NCBI RefSeq assembly: GCF_017873815.1
Contig: NZ_JAGGKQ010000010.1
Location: 1 to 64,000, forward strand
DNA length: 64,000 nt
Direction of reading: 5' to 3'
Origin: Halorubrum alkaliphilum
GTDB lineage: Archaea > Halobacteriota > Halobacteria > Halobacteriales > Haloferacaceae
Positions 54,018 to 62,673 of this stretch are shown one piece after another. Made by a program: the position numbers and the translations under genes. Every line of letters starts with the position of its first letter. The first letter of the stretch is position 1. Under the pieces are notes generated by a model, which made no database searches, had not been told where the DNA came from, and worked only from the letters and a program-made list of their open reading frames with translations.

Positions 54018-54415
54018 TGGCTGAAGAGCGCCTGACCGACGGCGTCCGGATCGCGCAACTGCTCGCCTCGGAGGTGACCGGGAACCACGGACGGCTCCGG
54101 GATCTGTCGGTGACAGACGCCGATCCCGACGTAGAGCCGACGCCGGACGGTGCGCTCGCGTACGCACTCGTCGACGGCAACAATCGACTCGGCGAGGCGT
54201 TCGTCCAGCCCGACCGCGTCAGGGTCGAGTTCCGGGTCGCGCCGGACGCCGCCGCCGACGCCGCCGGAACTGCGGGGCTCCGCGTCAGGCCGAAGGCGAC
54301 CCAGCCGCCGCGGACGCTGGTGTTCGTCGAGAGCGGCGCAGAAGTAAAGCGAGTCCTCCCGGTGCTCGAAGCCGTACTCGAAACGGGAAGCCGTTCCGCA
54401 AACAGTGACACGTAG
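54017..54415 (+). CDS. Haloarchaeal protein downstream of DUF2240, unknown function
   Basis: A 132-residue soluble acidic protein, MAEERLTDGVRIAQLLASEV at the start. A central beta-rich part (ALAYALVDGNNRLGEAFVQPDRVRVEFRVAPDAA) and a final RTLVFVESGAEVKRVLPVLEAVL segment are visible. I recognise no domain. The ATG at 54017 shares an A with the stop of the DUF2240 gene, so they are one operon and may act together. Confidence 0.78.
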   Translation: MAEERLTDGVRIAQLLASEVTGNHGRLRDLSVTDADPDVEPTPDGALAYALVDGNNRLGEAFVQPDRVRVEFRVAPDAAADAAGTAGLRVRPKATQPPRTLVFVESGAEVKRVLPVLEAVLETGSRSANSDT

Positions 54416-54462
54416 TACGGGAATCGAGGCGGTCCGCGGTGGCTCCGAGCCGAGCGGTTCGC

Positions 54463-56355
54463 CTACTCCGGGCTCCCGCCATCGCCCATGGCCACGTCGC
54501 GTGTCGACCCGGCCGACGGACCGTCGCTCGACCCGTCGCTGACATCGAACGCTCGGAGCAGCTCTTGGAGCCGCTCGGCCTGATCGACGAGGGATCCGAC
54601 TTCGGTCGTCGCTTGCGACATCGCCGATAGCTGGTCGGCGGCCGCCGTCGAGACCTCATCCGCCTCCTCGGCGGTCGACTGGCTGATTCCCGCCACCTCC
54701 TCGGCCATCGACACCGTCTCCTCGGTGCTCGCGGCCTGATCGTCGGTTGCGTTGCTGATCTCGCGGATTCCCTCGTCGGTCTCGGCGGCGTTGTCGGCGA
54801 CCCGAGTGAACGCGTCGGCCGTGTCGCGGACGGCGTCCGCACCGGCGTCCATGTGTTCACTCGCCGTGCGGACCTCCTCCACCGTCGCCGTTGTCTGTCG
54901 TTGGGTCCCCTCGATCAGCTCCTCAATCTCTTCGGCCGCATCCTTCGTCTCCTCGGCGAGCTGTTTCACCTCGTCGGCGACGACGGCGAAGCCGTCGCTC
55001 GATCCCGTTCCGTCGCCGCCGGCGCGCGCGGCCTCGATGTTGGCGTTGAGCGCGAGGAGGTTGGTCTGCTCGGCGATATCGCCGATGAGGTCGACGATCT
55101 CGCCGATGTCGTCCATCCGCTCTTCGAGCAGCCGGACGTTCTCCGCGGTCGACTCGATCGCCGCCTGCGACTCCTGGACGCTATCGATCGCCGTCTCGGC
55201 GGTGTCTTCACCCTCATCTGCGATCCCGGCCGTCTGCTGGGCGGCGTCAGCGACAGTTTCGGTCGAGGAGGCGACCTCCTCGATCGCTGCCGAGAGGTTG
55301 TTCATTTCGCTCGACACCTGCGTGAGCATCTCCCGCTGTTCGTCGGCACCCTCCGCGATCTCTCCGATCGACTCGGTCACGTCCTCGCTGAGTCCCTCGG
55401 CGGTGTCGACGTTCGACATCGCCTTGCTGCTCGCGTCGGACACCTCGTGGGCGAACGACTGGATCTCCTCCATCGTCGCCTCGATATCGTCCATCATCTC
55501 GTTGAACGCCGCGCCGATCTGCTCCATCGCTTCGCTCTCGCTGTCGGCGTCGAGCCGAACCGTCAGGTCACCGGCAGCGGCACGGTCCATGCCCGTCTGG
55601 TACTCGTCGGCCTTCGTTTCGAGGTGCTGGTTCAGGCGTTCGACCTCCTCGCGGCGCTTCTCGACTTCCGATTTTGCCGCCTCGACGTCCTGTATCTCCG
55701 CCTTCTGCTCCGCGACGGTGTCGAGTTTCTCCTCGACGTCCCGCCGTGACGACTCTATCGACGACCACAGCTGAAGAATGCCGAACACGCCGGCGAGGAC
55801 GAACGCCGCGTGGACGTTCGCCCAGAAGCCGTGGTTTTGCATCGCCGGCTCGTGGTTGAACATCATCCCCATCTCGAGTATCGAAAACAGCTGGTGGGTA
55901 CCGGCGACGACCGCCACGCCGATCGCAAGCGGCACCCAGTCCTCGTACATGGCCAGCCAAACGATTGCGACGAAGTAGTGGAAGTGTGCCTCGATGAATC
56001 CGCCTGAAAAGGAGACGAGTACCGTGGACGCCCACGTCAACGCGAGCGCGATCGCGCCGGACCGTACCCGGCGCGGCAGCATTGGGAGCGCCGCGACGGC
56101 GGTCAGCGCGCCGACGGCCCCGACCCATAAAAGTAATTCAGTCGTCCCGATCGCCGGCAGGGTTGCTCCCGAGATCGGTTCCGGGCCTTCGAGCAGCCCG
56201 AGTCCGACGAGGAGCGGAACGTGGAGCGCCGCGATGACGAGCATGATCCGATGCCGACGGGCCCACGTGTCGGCGTCGATCTTGCTCCCATCGGGAATCG
56301 ACTCGAACAACCCGTTGAGGCGGTCGGCCACGCCGGGATTCGTATTACTTGCCAT
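54463..56355 (-). CDS. Methyl-accepting chemotaxis transducer (Htr type)
   Basis: A 630-residue protein. Six hydrophobic helices occupy residues about 35-200, including GFIEAHFHYFVAIVWLAMYEDWVPLAIG, a His-rich membrane sensor seen in some transducers and cyclases. A coiled coil (SSRRDVEEKLDTVAEQKAEIQDVEAAKSEVEKRREEVERLNQHLE), a HAMP-like segment and the cytoplasmic signalling domain follow, with the hairpin tip EIVDLIGDIAEQTNLLALNANIEAARAG, the CheA/CheW contact. The C-terminal Ser/Asp/Gly tail is disordered. The ligand is unknown. Che genes are not in the window. Confidence 0.92.
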   Translation of the reverse strand: MASNTNPGVADRLNGLFESIPDGSKIDADTWARRHRIMLVIAALHVPLLVGLGLLEGPEPISGATLPAIGTTELLLWVGAVGALTAVAALPMLPRRVRSGAIALALTWASTVLVSFSGGFIEAHFHYFVAIVWLAMYEDWVPLAIGVAVVAGTHQLFSILEMGMMFNHEPAMQNHGFWANVHAAFVLAGVFGILQLWSSIESSRRDVEEKLDTVAEQKAEIQDVEAAKSEVEKRREEVERLNQHLETKADEYQTGMDRAAAGDLTVRLDADSESEAMEQIGAAFNEMMDDIEATMEEIQSFAHEVSDASSKAMSNVDTAEGLSEDVTESIGEIAEGADEQREMLTQVSSEMNNLSAAIEEVASSTETVADAAQQTAGIADEGEDTAETAIDSVQESQAAIESTAENVRLLEERMDDIGEIVDLIGDIAEQTNLLALNANIEAARAGGDGTGSSDGFAVVADEVKQLAEETKDAAEEIEELIEGTQRQTTATVEEVRTASEHMDAGADAVRDTADAFTRVADNAAETDEGIREISNATDDQAASTEETVSMAEEVAGISQSTAEEADEVSTAAADQLSAMSQATTEVGSLVDQAERLQELLRAFDVSDGSSDGPSAGSTRDVAMGDGGSPE

Positions 56356-56556
56356 AATTGTGCCTACCTCCAGTGTCCGAGTATATCAATCCTCAGCCAC
56401 GATTATCATATCCAGTATTTTTTGCCGGTATGTGTGAGATAGCTGCCACAAACCGGACAGCGATCAACAGACGAACCGATCCGGCTGGAGAGCAGCGGCT
56501 CGGTGCGAAGCGGGCGAGCCGGACGCTTTTAAGTCTCGTCGGGACGCAGTACGGTC

Positions 56557-57807
56557 GTGACGCTCGATCCGATCCACGTCGAGAACATCGCGCGGCTCGC
56601 GTACGGCATCGCCGGCGACGTGGACACCACCGATCACGAAGACCTGTCGCGGCAGGTGTGGGAGGAGTGGCTACCCGAACTCTACCGCGACGGCCGGATC
56701 GTAATCGAGCCCGTCGGGGATCACGAGCGACGGCTGGCCCCGATCGACGACGTCGCGCTCGCGGACCGTCCGTTCGGGACGGTCCACGGGCTCGATTCCG
56801 GCACGATCAACCCGACGACGTTTAAAAACGGGCTCGTCGTCGACGTGGCTCACGCGGCGATGGCGTCGGAGCCGACCGACCTCGATCTCCACCGCGACCG
56901 CACCATCGTCGCGACGGTTCACGCGGGCGACTCGACCGCCGACTTCGACGGCGAGTGGACCGAACGGGACGCGGGTCACACCCGCCAGCGGGTGCTTCAC
57001 GCGCCCCGCGTCAACCGGTACGCCGAGGGGGTCGTCCACGCGCTCGCGCTGTACCTCGCGGAGGGGACACACGCGCTCGATCACGCCGACGCGGTCGACG
57101 AACTCCTCGTGCTCGACGGCCCGATATATCCGAAGGAGCTGTTCACCTGGAAGGACCGCGATCCGGAACTGGGCGAGCTGGCGCGAGAGGCGAAACCGCG
57201 GGCGGTCGTCGAGAAGTACGTCCGGCTCGTCGAGCGGTTCGTCGAGCGCGACGTACCCCTCGCGGGGTTCGTGAAGAACCCGGCCAGCCGAACAATCGTT
57301 CGATCCCTGTCCCGGAAGGGCGTGGAGTCTCCCTGGCCCGACGACACCGCACTGTTCACTCGGCTGCTCGAACGCCGGGAAGATGGTGACGACGGCGAGC
57401 GCGTCGACGACGCGCTCACGTTCACCACGTGGTTCCACAGTCGCGGGGGCGCAGACGGGACGATGGCCGCCGACGACGACGCGCTCGGAATCGACCGTCG
57501 GCTCGACCCCGAACTGTACGAGCCGACGTTCATGGTGCTGTACGACCCGCGAACCGACATCACGTATAAATTGGAGGCACCGTACGCGTTCACCCGCGAC
57601 GCGGACACGCGGGACCGCCTGACTCGACAGGTGCTCGCGGACGTGGCCACGACGCGAGGGCCGCCGACTGCGGTCGAGAAGGCCGACGCGCTCGCGCGGA
57701 TCAACGCGACCGAGAAGGCGGCGCTACGACGGAAGTTCGAGGAGCGATTCGACAGCGACCAACAGGCGACTTACGACGACCATCGGTGGGGAAAGGACCG
57801 ACGCTAG
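56557..57807 (+). CDS. nurA: NurA domain 5'-3' nuclease
   Basis: A 416-residue protein with a GTG start (VTLDPIHVENIARLAYG). FGTVHGLDSGTINPTTFKNGLVVDVAHA gives the first catalytic Asp of NurA, LLVLDGPIYPKELFTW the second, and VPLAGFVKNPASRTIVRSL the Lys-containing segment. NurA works with the HerA ATPase and Mre11-Rad50 to resect DNA ends. No herA is next to it; in haloarchaea herA is often elsewhere. It has a CTTTTAAG box 26 bp before the GTG. Confidence 0.88.
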   Translation: MTLDPIHVENIARLAYGIAGDVDTTDHEDLSRQVWEEWLPELYRDGRIVIEPVGDHERRLAPIDDVALADRPFGTVHGLDSGTINPTTFKNGLVVDVAHAAMASEPTDLDLHRDRTIVATVHAGDSTADFDGEWTERDAGHTRQRVLHAPRVNRYAEGVVHALALYLAEGTHALDHADAVDELLVLDGPIYPKELFTWKDRDPELGELAREAKPRAVVEKYVRLVERFVERDVPLAGFVKNPASRTIVRSLSRKGVESPWPDDTALFTRLLERREDGDDGERVDDALTFTTWFHSRGGADGTMAADDDALGIDRRLDPELYEPTFMVLYDPRTDITYKLEAPYAFTRDADTRDRLTRQVLADVATTRGPPTAVEKADALARINATEKAALRRKFEERFDSDQQATYDDHRWGKDRR

Positions 57808-57812
57808 CCCGT

Positions 57813-58541
57813 TCATATCGAGTTGACCAGAAGCACGACGTAGATGGCCGCGTTGTAGACGCCGTGTGCCAGCCCGGGGATCAACACGTTGTCGGTGCGC
57901 TCGTAGAGGGCCCCCAGTACGCAGCCCAGTCCAACTACGACGCCGACGTACGCCCACTGCTCGGCCGTACTCCCGTCGATGCCCGGGAGGTGGATCAGGC
58001 CGAAGAGGACGCTCGCGAGCAGGATCGCGGGCGCAGCGTCGAGCGCGCGGCGGAGCCCCCCCTGGACGACCCCACGGAACAGCAGTTCCTCGACCGGGCC
58101 GACGACGAGCAGCGACACCGCGATCATCGCGAGGTAGTACGCGACCGGGTCGCCACCGGGGACGGTCGCCTGGTTCTGTGCGGTACCGAGGCCGACGGAC
58201 TGAAGCCCGAACAGCGCGGCGTACTGGAGGACCAACAACGCGGCTCCCGCGCCGACGACGAGTCCGACGTCGCGGGCCGTGAGCCGGGAGATCCGGAGGA
58301 GGTCCCACTCCTCGGTGATCGCGAGATACCCGAGGGCCGCGAGGAGGAACCCGCTGAACTGGAGGACGGTCCGGAGCAGCTGCCACCCGTTCCCGCCCTC
58401 GACGACGATGCCGGCGCGGATTGCGAGCGACGAGACCGGCGCGGTAACCGCGCTCGCGACGACTAAGGCGAGCAGGACCGCGAAGGCGGCGCTCCCCAGG
58501 CGGAGGAGCCCGTGGACCGAAGCGGGGAGGTCGTCCGTCAT
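57813..58541 (-). CDS. CPBP family intramembrane metalloprotease
   Basis: A 242-residue membrane protein with eight hydrophobic segments. The Abi/CPBP motifs are complete: EELLFRGVVQGGLRR (motif 1 glutamates and arginine), FGLIHLPG (motif 2 histidine) and HGVYNAAIY (motif 3). The family includes CAAX prenyl endopeptidases and bacteriocin self-immunity proteins; the archaeal substrate is unknown. The ATG at 58541 (MTDDLPASVHG) is chosen. Its stop is 5 bp from the convergent nurA stop. Confidence 0.9.
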   Translation of the reverse strand: MTDDLPASVHGLLRLGSAAFAVLLALVVASAVTAPVSSLAIRAGIVVEGGNGWQLLRTVLQFSGFLLAALGYLAITEEWDLLRISRLTARDVGLVVGAGAALLVLQYAALFGLQSVGLGTAQNQATVPGGDPVAYYLAMIAVSLLVVGPVEELLFRGVVQGGLRRALDAAPAILLASVLFGLIHLPGIDGSTAEQWAYVGVVVGLGCVLGALYERTDNVLIPGLAHGVYNAAIYVVLLVNSI

Positions 58542-58627
58542 CGGCGGTGCTAGGATGTGCGGGGTGTTAGGCGCTCCGGAAAGGACGGGATGTCGGACGG
58601 GTCGGACCGTGCTCGGAGAAGGAGGGT

Positions 58628-59920
58628 TCAGCGCCCCTCGATCCGGAGCTCGCGCTTGTCGTCGACCGCGTCGGCCTCGGGGAACGCTCCACCGCCGAGC
58701 AGGCCACGGGCCGCGTTTTTTCCCCACTCGACGGCGGGCTGGGTGAACGTCGAGACGCTCGCGAGCTCGCCGTACAGCACGCAGGCGGCTTCCATCCCGA
58801 ACAGTAGCTCGCCGAGAGCGCGCTCGTCGACGCGGTCGATCTCGATCCGGACGTTCGGGACCCCCGCGGCCGCGAGGCTCGCCTCGGTCGCGTCGAACTC
58901 CGCGTCGAGCAGATCGCCGAGCGAGGAGCCGCCGAGGTACGCGAGCCCGTCGAGGTCGGTCTCGGGGATCGTCGACGTCGAGCGCTCCGTCGGGCGCAGG
59001 AGCGTCACGAGCTTGTCCGGCGGCCCGGCGCGGTACAGTTGGAGCTGGGAGTGCTGGTCGGTCGCGCCGAGCGCACGGGCGGGCGTCTGCCCGAGCCCGT
59101 CCTTGCCGAGGCTCTCGGCCCACAGCTGCGCGAACCACTCCGCGAACGTCTCCAGCGACTCCGCGTACGGCATGAACGCGTTCGTGCGCGCGCCGCGCTC
59201 CGCGAGCGCGTACGTCGTCGCACCGTAGGCGTACGCCGGCGACTCGAACAGCGACCCCGACAACGCATCCATCCCGTCACGCCCGCCTGCGAGCACCGCC
59301 TCGACATCGTGGCCCTGGAGGGCGGCGACCGCGAGCCCGACCGTCGAGAGCACCGAGAACCGGCCCGGGACGCCCTCGGGAACGTCGAGCGCAGGGAGGG
59401 CGTGGGCCTCGGCGAGCCGCCGGAGGTTCCCCGACTCGCCGGTTGTGACGAAGGTACGCTCGGTCCAGTCGACGCCCGCGTCCGCCATCGCCTCGCGGAC
59501 GACGAGGAAGTTCGCGAGCGTCTCGGCGGTCGTTCCCGACCGGGAGACGACGTTGACGACGACGTCATCAAGCGGGAGGGAGGCGAGCAGGGCGTCGACG
59601 TGGTCGGGGTCGACGTTGTCGAGGAAGTAGGCGTCCACGTCGCTGTCGAGTGCGTCCGCGAGCGTCGCAGCCCCGAGCGCGCTCCCGCCGATGCCGACCG
59701 TGAGGACCGCCTCGGGGTCCTCGAAGGGCGCGACCGCCGCGCGGATCGCGTCCGGGTCGGTCGTCTCGGGGAGGTTCAGCGAGGCGTAGCCGAACTCGTC
59801 GTTCACCATCCCATCCGCGATCCGCTCGTGAGCGTCCGCGACCCGGTCGTCCAGTCGCTCCAGCGTCGCCTCCGTGACTCCCGGCGTCGTGCCGAGCGCA
59901 TTGCCGATGTCGACGTTCAT
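58628..59920 (-). CDS. pgi: Glucose-6-phosphate isomerase
   Basis: A 430-residue SIS-domain phosphoglucose isomerase. Motifs include VLTVGIGGSALGAATLADAL, VVNVVSRSGTTAETLANFLVVREAM (phosphate-binding SGT), the catalytic Glu in LGATDQHSQLQLYRAGP context and FTQPAVEWGKNAARGLL with the conserved Lys. It interconverts glucose 6-phosphate and fructose 6-phosphate, a gluconeogenic step in haloarchaea. It has a CTTAAG TATA box at the expected place. The 229 bp upstream up to the TnpB element carry no gene. Confidence 0.95.
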   Translation of the reverse strand: MNVDIGNALGTTPGVTEATLERLDDRVADAHERIADGMVNDEFGYASLNLPETTDPDAIRAAVAPFEDPEAVLTVGIGGSALGAATLADALDSDVDAYFLDNVDPDHVDALLASLPLDDVVVNVVSRSGTTAETLANFLVVREAMADAGVDWTERTFVTTGESGNLRRLAEAHALPALDVPEGVPGRFSVLSTVGLAVAALQGHDVEAVLAGGRDGMDALSGSLFESPAYAYGATTYALAERGARTNAFMPYAESLETFAEWFAQLWAESLGKDGLGQTPARALGATDQHSQLQLYRAGPPDKLVTLLRPTERSTSTIPETDLDGLAYLGGSSLGDLLDAEFDATEASLAAAGVPNVRIEIDRVDERALGELLFGMEAACVLYGELASVSTFTQPAVEWGKNAARGLLGGGAFPEADAVDDKRELRIEGR

Positions 59921-59944
59921 ACCGAAAGAGCCGGGCGAGCGCGA

Positions 59945-59950
59945 CTTAAG
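59945..59950 (-). promoter_or_regulatory. TATA box of pgi
   Basis: CTTAAG, 25-30 bp before the pgi ATG at 59920 (minus strand). Confidence 0.55.
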
Positions 59951-60119
59951 TATGGGCGACCGTGCGGCGGCGACGAAGGACGGCAACGTCGACCGGATGG
60001 CGCTGTCGACTGGGACCGTGGACCACGACCACCGCCGCAATACCGAGTTATATATTCGAACCGGCCGGAGCGGTGGCGCGCGCGGTCTGAGGACGACCGA
60101 CGGGAGTCCTCGGCGCGTG

Positions 60120-60330
60120 CGAGGGACGCCGCGAGCGACTGTGTGAATCGCCTCGGGGTCAAGCCCCGAGGCTTCCCGTTTCCACGACATGACTTGCAGA
60201 CACGGACTCGAAGTGAGTCGTGTCCGTAGCGGTCACAGTCTCCACGGGCGTGTCTTCGGGCCATCCCAGCCCTAATTCAGCAAAGCCTCTCTGTAGGACG
60301 TTCATCGCCGCATTCGCGTCCCTGTCTGTC
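60120..60330 (-). ncRNA. Candidate omega RNA (TnpB guide RNA)
   Basis: In characterised TnpB systems the guide RNA overlaps the 3' end of tnpB and runs through the element's end into flanking DNA. Here it would cover the last 170 bases of tnpB and the terminal hairpin. The guide would be the flanking DNA from about 60140 down to 60120 on the minus strand. Position is inferred; boundaries are approximate. Confidence 0.4.
60150..60172 (-). repeat. 3' palindrome of the TnpB element
   Basis: GCCTCGGGG, TCAAG, CCCCGAGGC, 9-bp stem. The TnpB stop codon sits in the loop. Sequence beyond it on the minus strand is GATTCACAC and then flanking DNA. Confidence 0.85.
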
Positions 60331-61400
60331 TCAAATCCACACGACGGACAGGAGTGTTCCCTGACCCAGATGGGTTTCGCTGTCTCCACACTGCACGACG
60401 CGCATTCTTTGCTCGTGCCTCGGGCTTCGACCTGTACGACGCGACTGCCGTACAATTCTGCTTTGTATTCGAGCAGGGTGATGAACTGTCGCCACGCCGC
60501 ATCCTGCTTATTTCGAGTGTTGTGCGACTGTTCAAGCATCCCCTTCACGTTCAGGTCTTCGACGAATACGGCGTCGTACTCGCGGACAAGCCATGTCGTT
60601 ATCTTATGCTGGTAGTCCAGCACCTTCCGGCGAATTCGACGCTTGAGTTTGGCAACTTCGACTCGTTGTTTCTCGTAGTTATTCGACCCCTTCTCCTTCC
60701 GAGATAACTTACGCTGTTCGCGTCCGAGTCGCTCGTAGTCGTTTTTGAGGTCGAGCCAATCCACGGTTTTGCCGTCGCTAGTGTGGATGTAGTTGAGTAT
60801 TCCGAGGTCGATGCCGACGCTGTTGCTCGCGTCCAGCGATTCCACGTCGGGTTTCTCGGGGAGATCGGCGTCGTCGGTTTCGAGGCCGAAGGAGACGAAC
60901 CACTCGCCAGTCGTCTCCTTCTTGAACGTGACCTCTTTGATCGTGGCGTGGTCGGGAATCGGGCGGTGGTATCGAATCTTCACCCAACCGATTTTGCTGA
61001 AGCGGACGTACGCGAACCTGTCTTTGCCCCTCTTTTCATCGAGGTCGAAACCAGACTGGTTGTACGTGACGCTTCGATAATCGGTGGGTGCTTGCCGTTT
61101 GAGCCGACCAACGTTGTATCCCCTCTCCTTCTTTTTGCGAAGGTTCGAGAGGTTCCGATAGAAGCGTGCGACGGTGGCTTGGGCGGCCTTCGAGTGTAGT
61201 TTACCGAAGACGGGCCACTTTCGCTTCCAGTCGGGAAGTTTGTTGTTCTGGTCGTACTCACTCGGCTTATTGTCTTCCGGGGCTTGTTCGTAGTCCCAGC
61301 GGACGTGGTTGTAGAGCTGGCGATGAACATCCAGATGGTGTTCCAGTCCAGCCGCTACCTTTTGTGTCGGGTAAGCGTGGTAGCGGTGACTATGTTCCAT
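60159..61400 (-). CDS. tnpB: TnpB, RNA-guided endonuclease of an IS200/IS605-like element
   Basis: A 413-residue protein. The RuvC triad appears intact: Asp198 in VGIDLGILN, Glu281 in AVFVEDLNVKGM and Asp361 in TDRDANAAMN. The zinc ribbon has Cys333, Cys336, Cys351 and Cys354 (ECASCS, SCPSCG). The N-terminal WED-like part (HRYHAYPTQKVAAGLEHHLD) is present. TnpB proteins cut DNA guided by an RNA made from the element's right end, helping the element persist. The 3' end overlaps a palindrome. The gene is full length without frameshift and so may be active. It sits between the pgi promoter and DUF5809. Confidence 0.93.
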   Translation of the reverse strand: MEHSHRYHAYPTQKVAAGLEHHLDVHRQLYNHVRWDYEQAPEDNKPSEYDQNNKLPDWKRKWPVFGKLHSKAAQATVARFYRNLSNLRKKKERGYNVGRLKRQAPTDYRSVTYNQSGFDLDEKRGKDRFAYVRFSKIGWVKIRYHRPIPDHATIKEVTFKKETTGEWFVSFGLETDDADLPEKPDVESLDASNSVGIDLGILNYIHTSDGKTVDWLDLKNDYERLGREQRKLSRKEKGSNNYEKQRVEVAKLKRRIRRKVLDYQHKITTWLVREYDAVFVEDLNVKGMLEQSHNTRNKQDAAWRQFITLLEYKAELYGSRVVQVEARGTSKECASCSVETAKPIWVREHSCPSCGFETDRDANAAMNVLQRGFAELGLGWPEDTPVETVTATDTTHFESVSASHVVETGSLGA

Positions 61401-61462
61401 CGCTGTCTATTGATTAGTGGTGTGTTCATTTAGTGGTTTGTATCACGAGTTGTCGGCTTCAT

Positions 61463-61483
61463 CCCCGAGGTCAAGCCTCGGGG
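61463..61483 (-). repeat. 5' palindrome of the TnpB element
   Basis: CCCCGAGG, TCAAG, CCTCGGGG, 8-bp stem, about 63 bp upstream of tnpB. Confidence 0.8.
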
Positions 61484-61510
61484 TATTCGCCTTGTCCGCC
61501 GATAAATCGA

Positions 61511-61948
61511 TCACCGTCCCGACTCGTAAAACTCCTCGCGGTACACGCGCCCGAACGCGTTACGGCGGAGCGTGCTCACGGCCGCGTCCTCGCCGTCCTG
61601 AAACGTCGTCGCGATCACGGTCTCGGCGAAGGGGATCGGATGCCACGCGACGTTGTCGACGTCGTCGCCGCCGAGCCGGGTCACGTCTTCCTCGTCGTAG
61701 TCGGACGTGTCCAGCCAGTCGTCGAACTCGTCGTCCGTGCCGACGTGGACCGTCAGCAGTTCGGCGAAGATCGCGTCGCGGGCGGTCTCGATTACCTCGG
61801 GTCGAACGCGTTCGTCGTACTCGTCCGCGCCGAACTCCATCGCCTTCGCGGTCTCCCGGACGACCGTTTTCGCCGCGGGACCGGCGTCCTCGTAGCGTTC
61901 CAACGCCGCCGCGCGGGTGGTCGGCGCGAACGCGCCTCGGGTTCTCAT
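61511..61948 (-). CDS. DUF5809-like haloarchaeal protein
   Basis: A 145-residue acidic soluble protein starting MRTRGAFAPTTRAAALERYE. The text AMEFGADEYDERVRPEVIETARDAIFAELLTVHVGTDDEFDDWL and HPIPFAETVIATTFQDGEDAAVSTLRRNAFGRVYRE matches my memory of DUF5809, always next to DUF5810 in haloarchaea. It lies 37 bp downstream of the DUF5810 gene on the same strand, so they form an operon. The role is unknown. The TnpB element inserted just after its stop codon. Confidence 0.82.
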   Translation of the reverse strand: MRTRGAFAPTTRAAALERYEDAGPAAKTVVRETAKAMEFGADEYDERVRPEVIETARDAIFAELLTVHVGTDDEFDDWLDTSDYDEEDVTRLGGDDVDNVAWHPIPFAETVIATTFQDGEDAAVSTLRRNAFGRVYREEFYESGR

Positions 61949-61985
61949 GGCTAGCGGTCGGGAACCCACTGATAAGGGCGTTGTG

Positions 61986-62438
61986 CTACGAACCCGTGGC
62001 GTCATCCGGCGGGTCGTCCGACGCGTCGTCCGATTCCGTCTCGTTTTCGTCCGCATACATCTCCCGGGTCAACTCGCGTGCCTCCCGAACCGCGTCCGCC
62101 GCCTCCGGGTCGAGTTCCGAGAGGTCGGGATCGCGGAGCGCGGAGCGGGAGTCAGTGGCCCCGCCGTGGGCGTGATCGTGACCGCCGGCATCCACGTCGG
62201 GTCGGCCGCGGGGTCGACCGGTCGTGTCCTCGAACACCTCGTGGTACTCCGCGTTCTCGGCGTGATCCGTGACCATACTCGCGAGTCCTGCGGGGTCACG
62301 ATCGCTCCAGTCGGGGGCGTACTCGTCGAGCCACGCCTCGTGGTCGTCGCCGTGGAGCATCGCCGTGAACGCGAGGTGATGCGCGAGGTGCTCGCCGTCG
62401 CGCTGGGGCGTCTCACAGACGGGGCACGCGTATCCCAT
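61986..62438 (-). CDS. DUF5810-like haloarchaeal zinc protein
   Basis: A 150-residue protein. It starts MGYACPVCETPQRDGEHLAHHLAFTAMLHG, a CxxC followed by HLAHH that together form a probable zinc finger. The middle (EAWLDEYAPDWSDRDPAGLASMVTDHA) is helical, and the tail is rich in His, Asp and Gly. I recall it as DUF5810. It heads an operon with DUF5809 and is divergent from aIF2-gamma, with element D between. Confidence 0.82.
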   Translation of the reverse strand: MGYACPVCETPQRDGEHLAHHLAFTAMLHGDDHEAWLDEYAPDWSDRDPAGLASMVTDHAENAEYHEVFEDTTGRPRGRPDVDAGGHDHAHGGATDSRSALRDPDLSELDPEAADAVREARELTREMYADENETESDDASDDPPDDATGS

Positions 62439-62608
62439 GTCGAGCGTGGGTTCGTGAGTGAGCCGTAAAGCGGCGTCGGACGATGACGGCGATGACGTGG
62501 TTCTGATACATGGTTGACTGGGGGTCAGCGGTGGAGACTTTCAAAACCCCAGCTGCTTACTTATAAACGGTTGAGCACGGATCGACGGTGGACACCCCCA
62601 AAGCCCCA

Positions 62609-62673
62609 GCCGGACTTGACCTCCTCCCACGACTGAAGTCGTGGGCTCTCTCCTGCATTCTCTGTAGTCCGGC
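62609..62673 (-). other. Covarying long-range stem in element D
   Basis: GCCGGACT (62609-62616) and AGTCCGGC (62666-62673) form a perfect 8-bp stem at the place occupied by GCGAGGAC/GTCCTCGC in copy A. Both arms differ from A and B, but pairing is kept. Confidence 0.7.
62626..62645. repeat. IS200/IS605-like terminal palindrome inside element D
   Basis: CCCACGACT, GA, AGTCGTGGG. This resembles the end palindrome of haloarchaeal IS1341-type elements as I remember them. No transposase gene accompanies it. Confidence 0.6.

Larger units (their letters stand above)
60140..61490 (-). mobile_element. Stand-alone TnpB element (IS200/IS605-like, IS1341 type)
   Basis: The tnpB gene is bracketed by two subterminal palindromes, 60150-60172 (3' side, over the tnpB stop) and 61463-61483 (5' side). 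Both carry CCCCGAGG arms around a TCAAG/CTTGA loop. No tnpA transposase gene is present, so the copy depends on TnpA in trans. Exact ends are not fixed; about 60140 and 61490 are estimates. Confidence 0.8.

Noticed and set aside
54853-55749. Antisense frame over the chemotaxis transducer
   Set aside because: Leu/Arg/Asp-rich shadow of heptad coding; no start signals.
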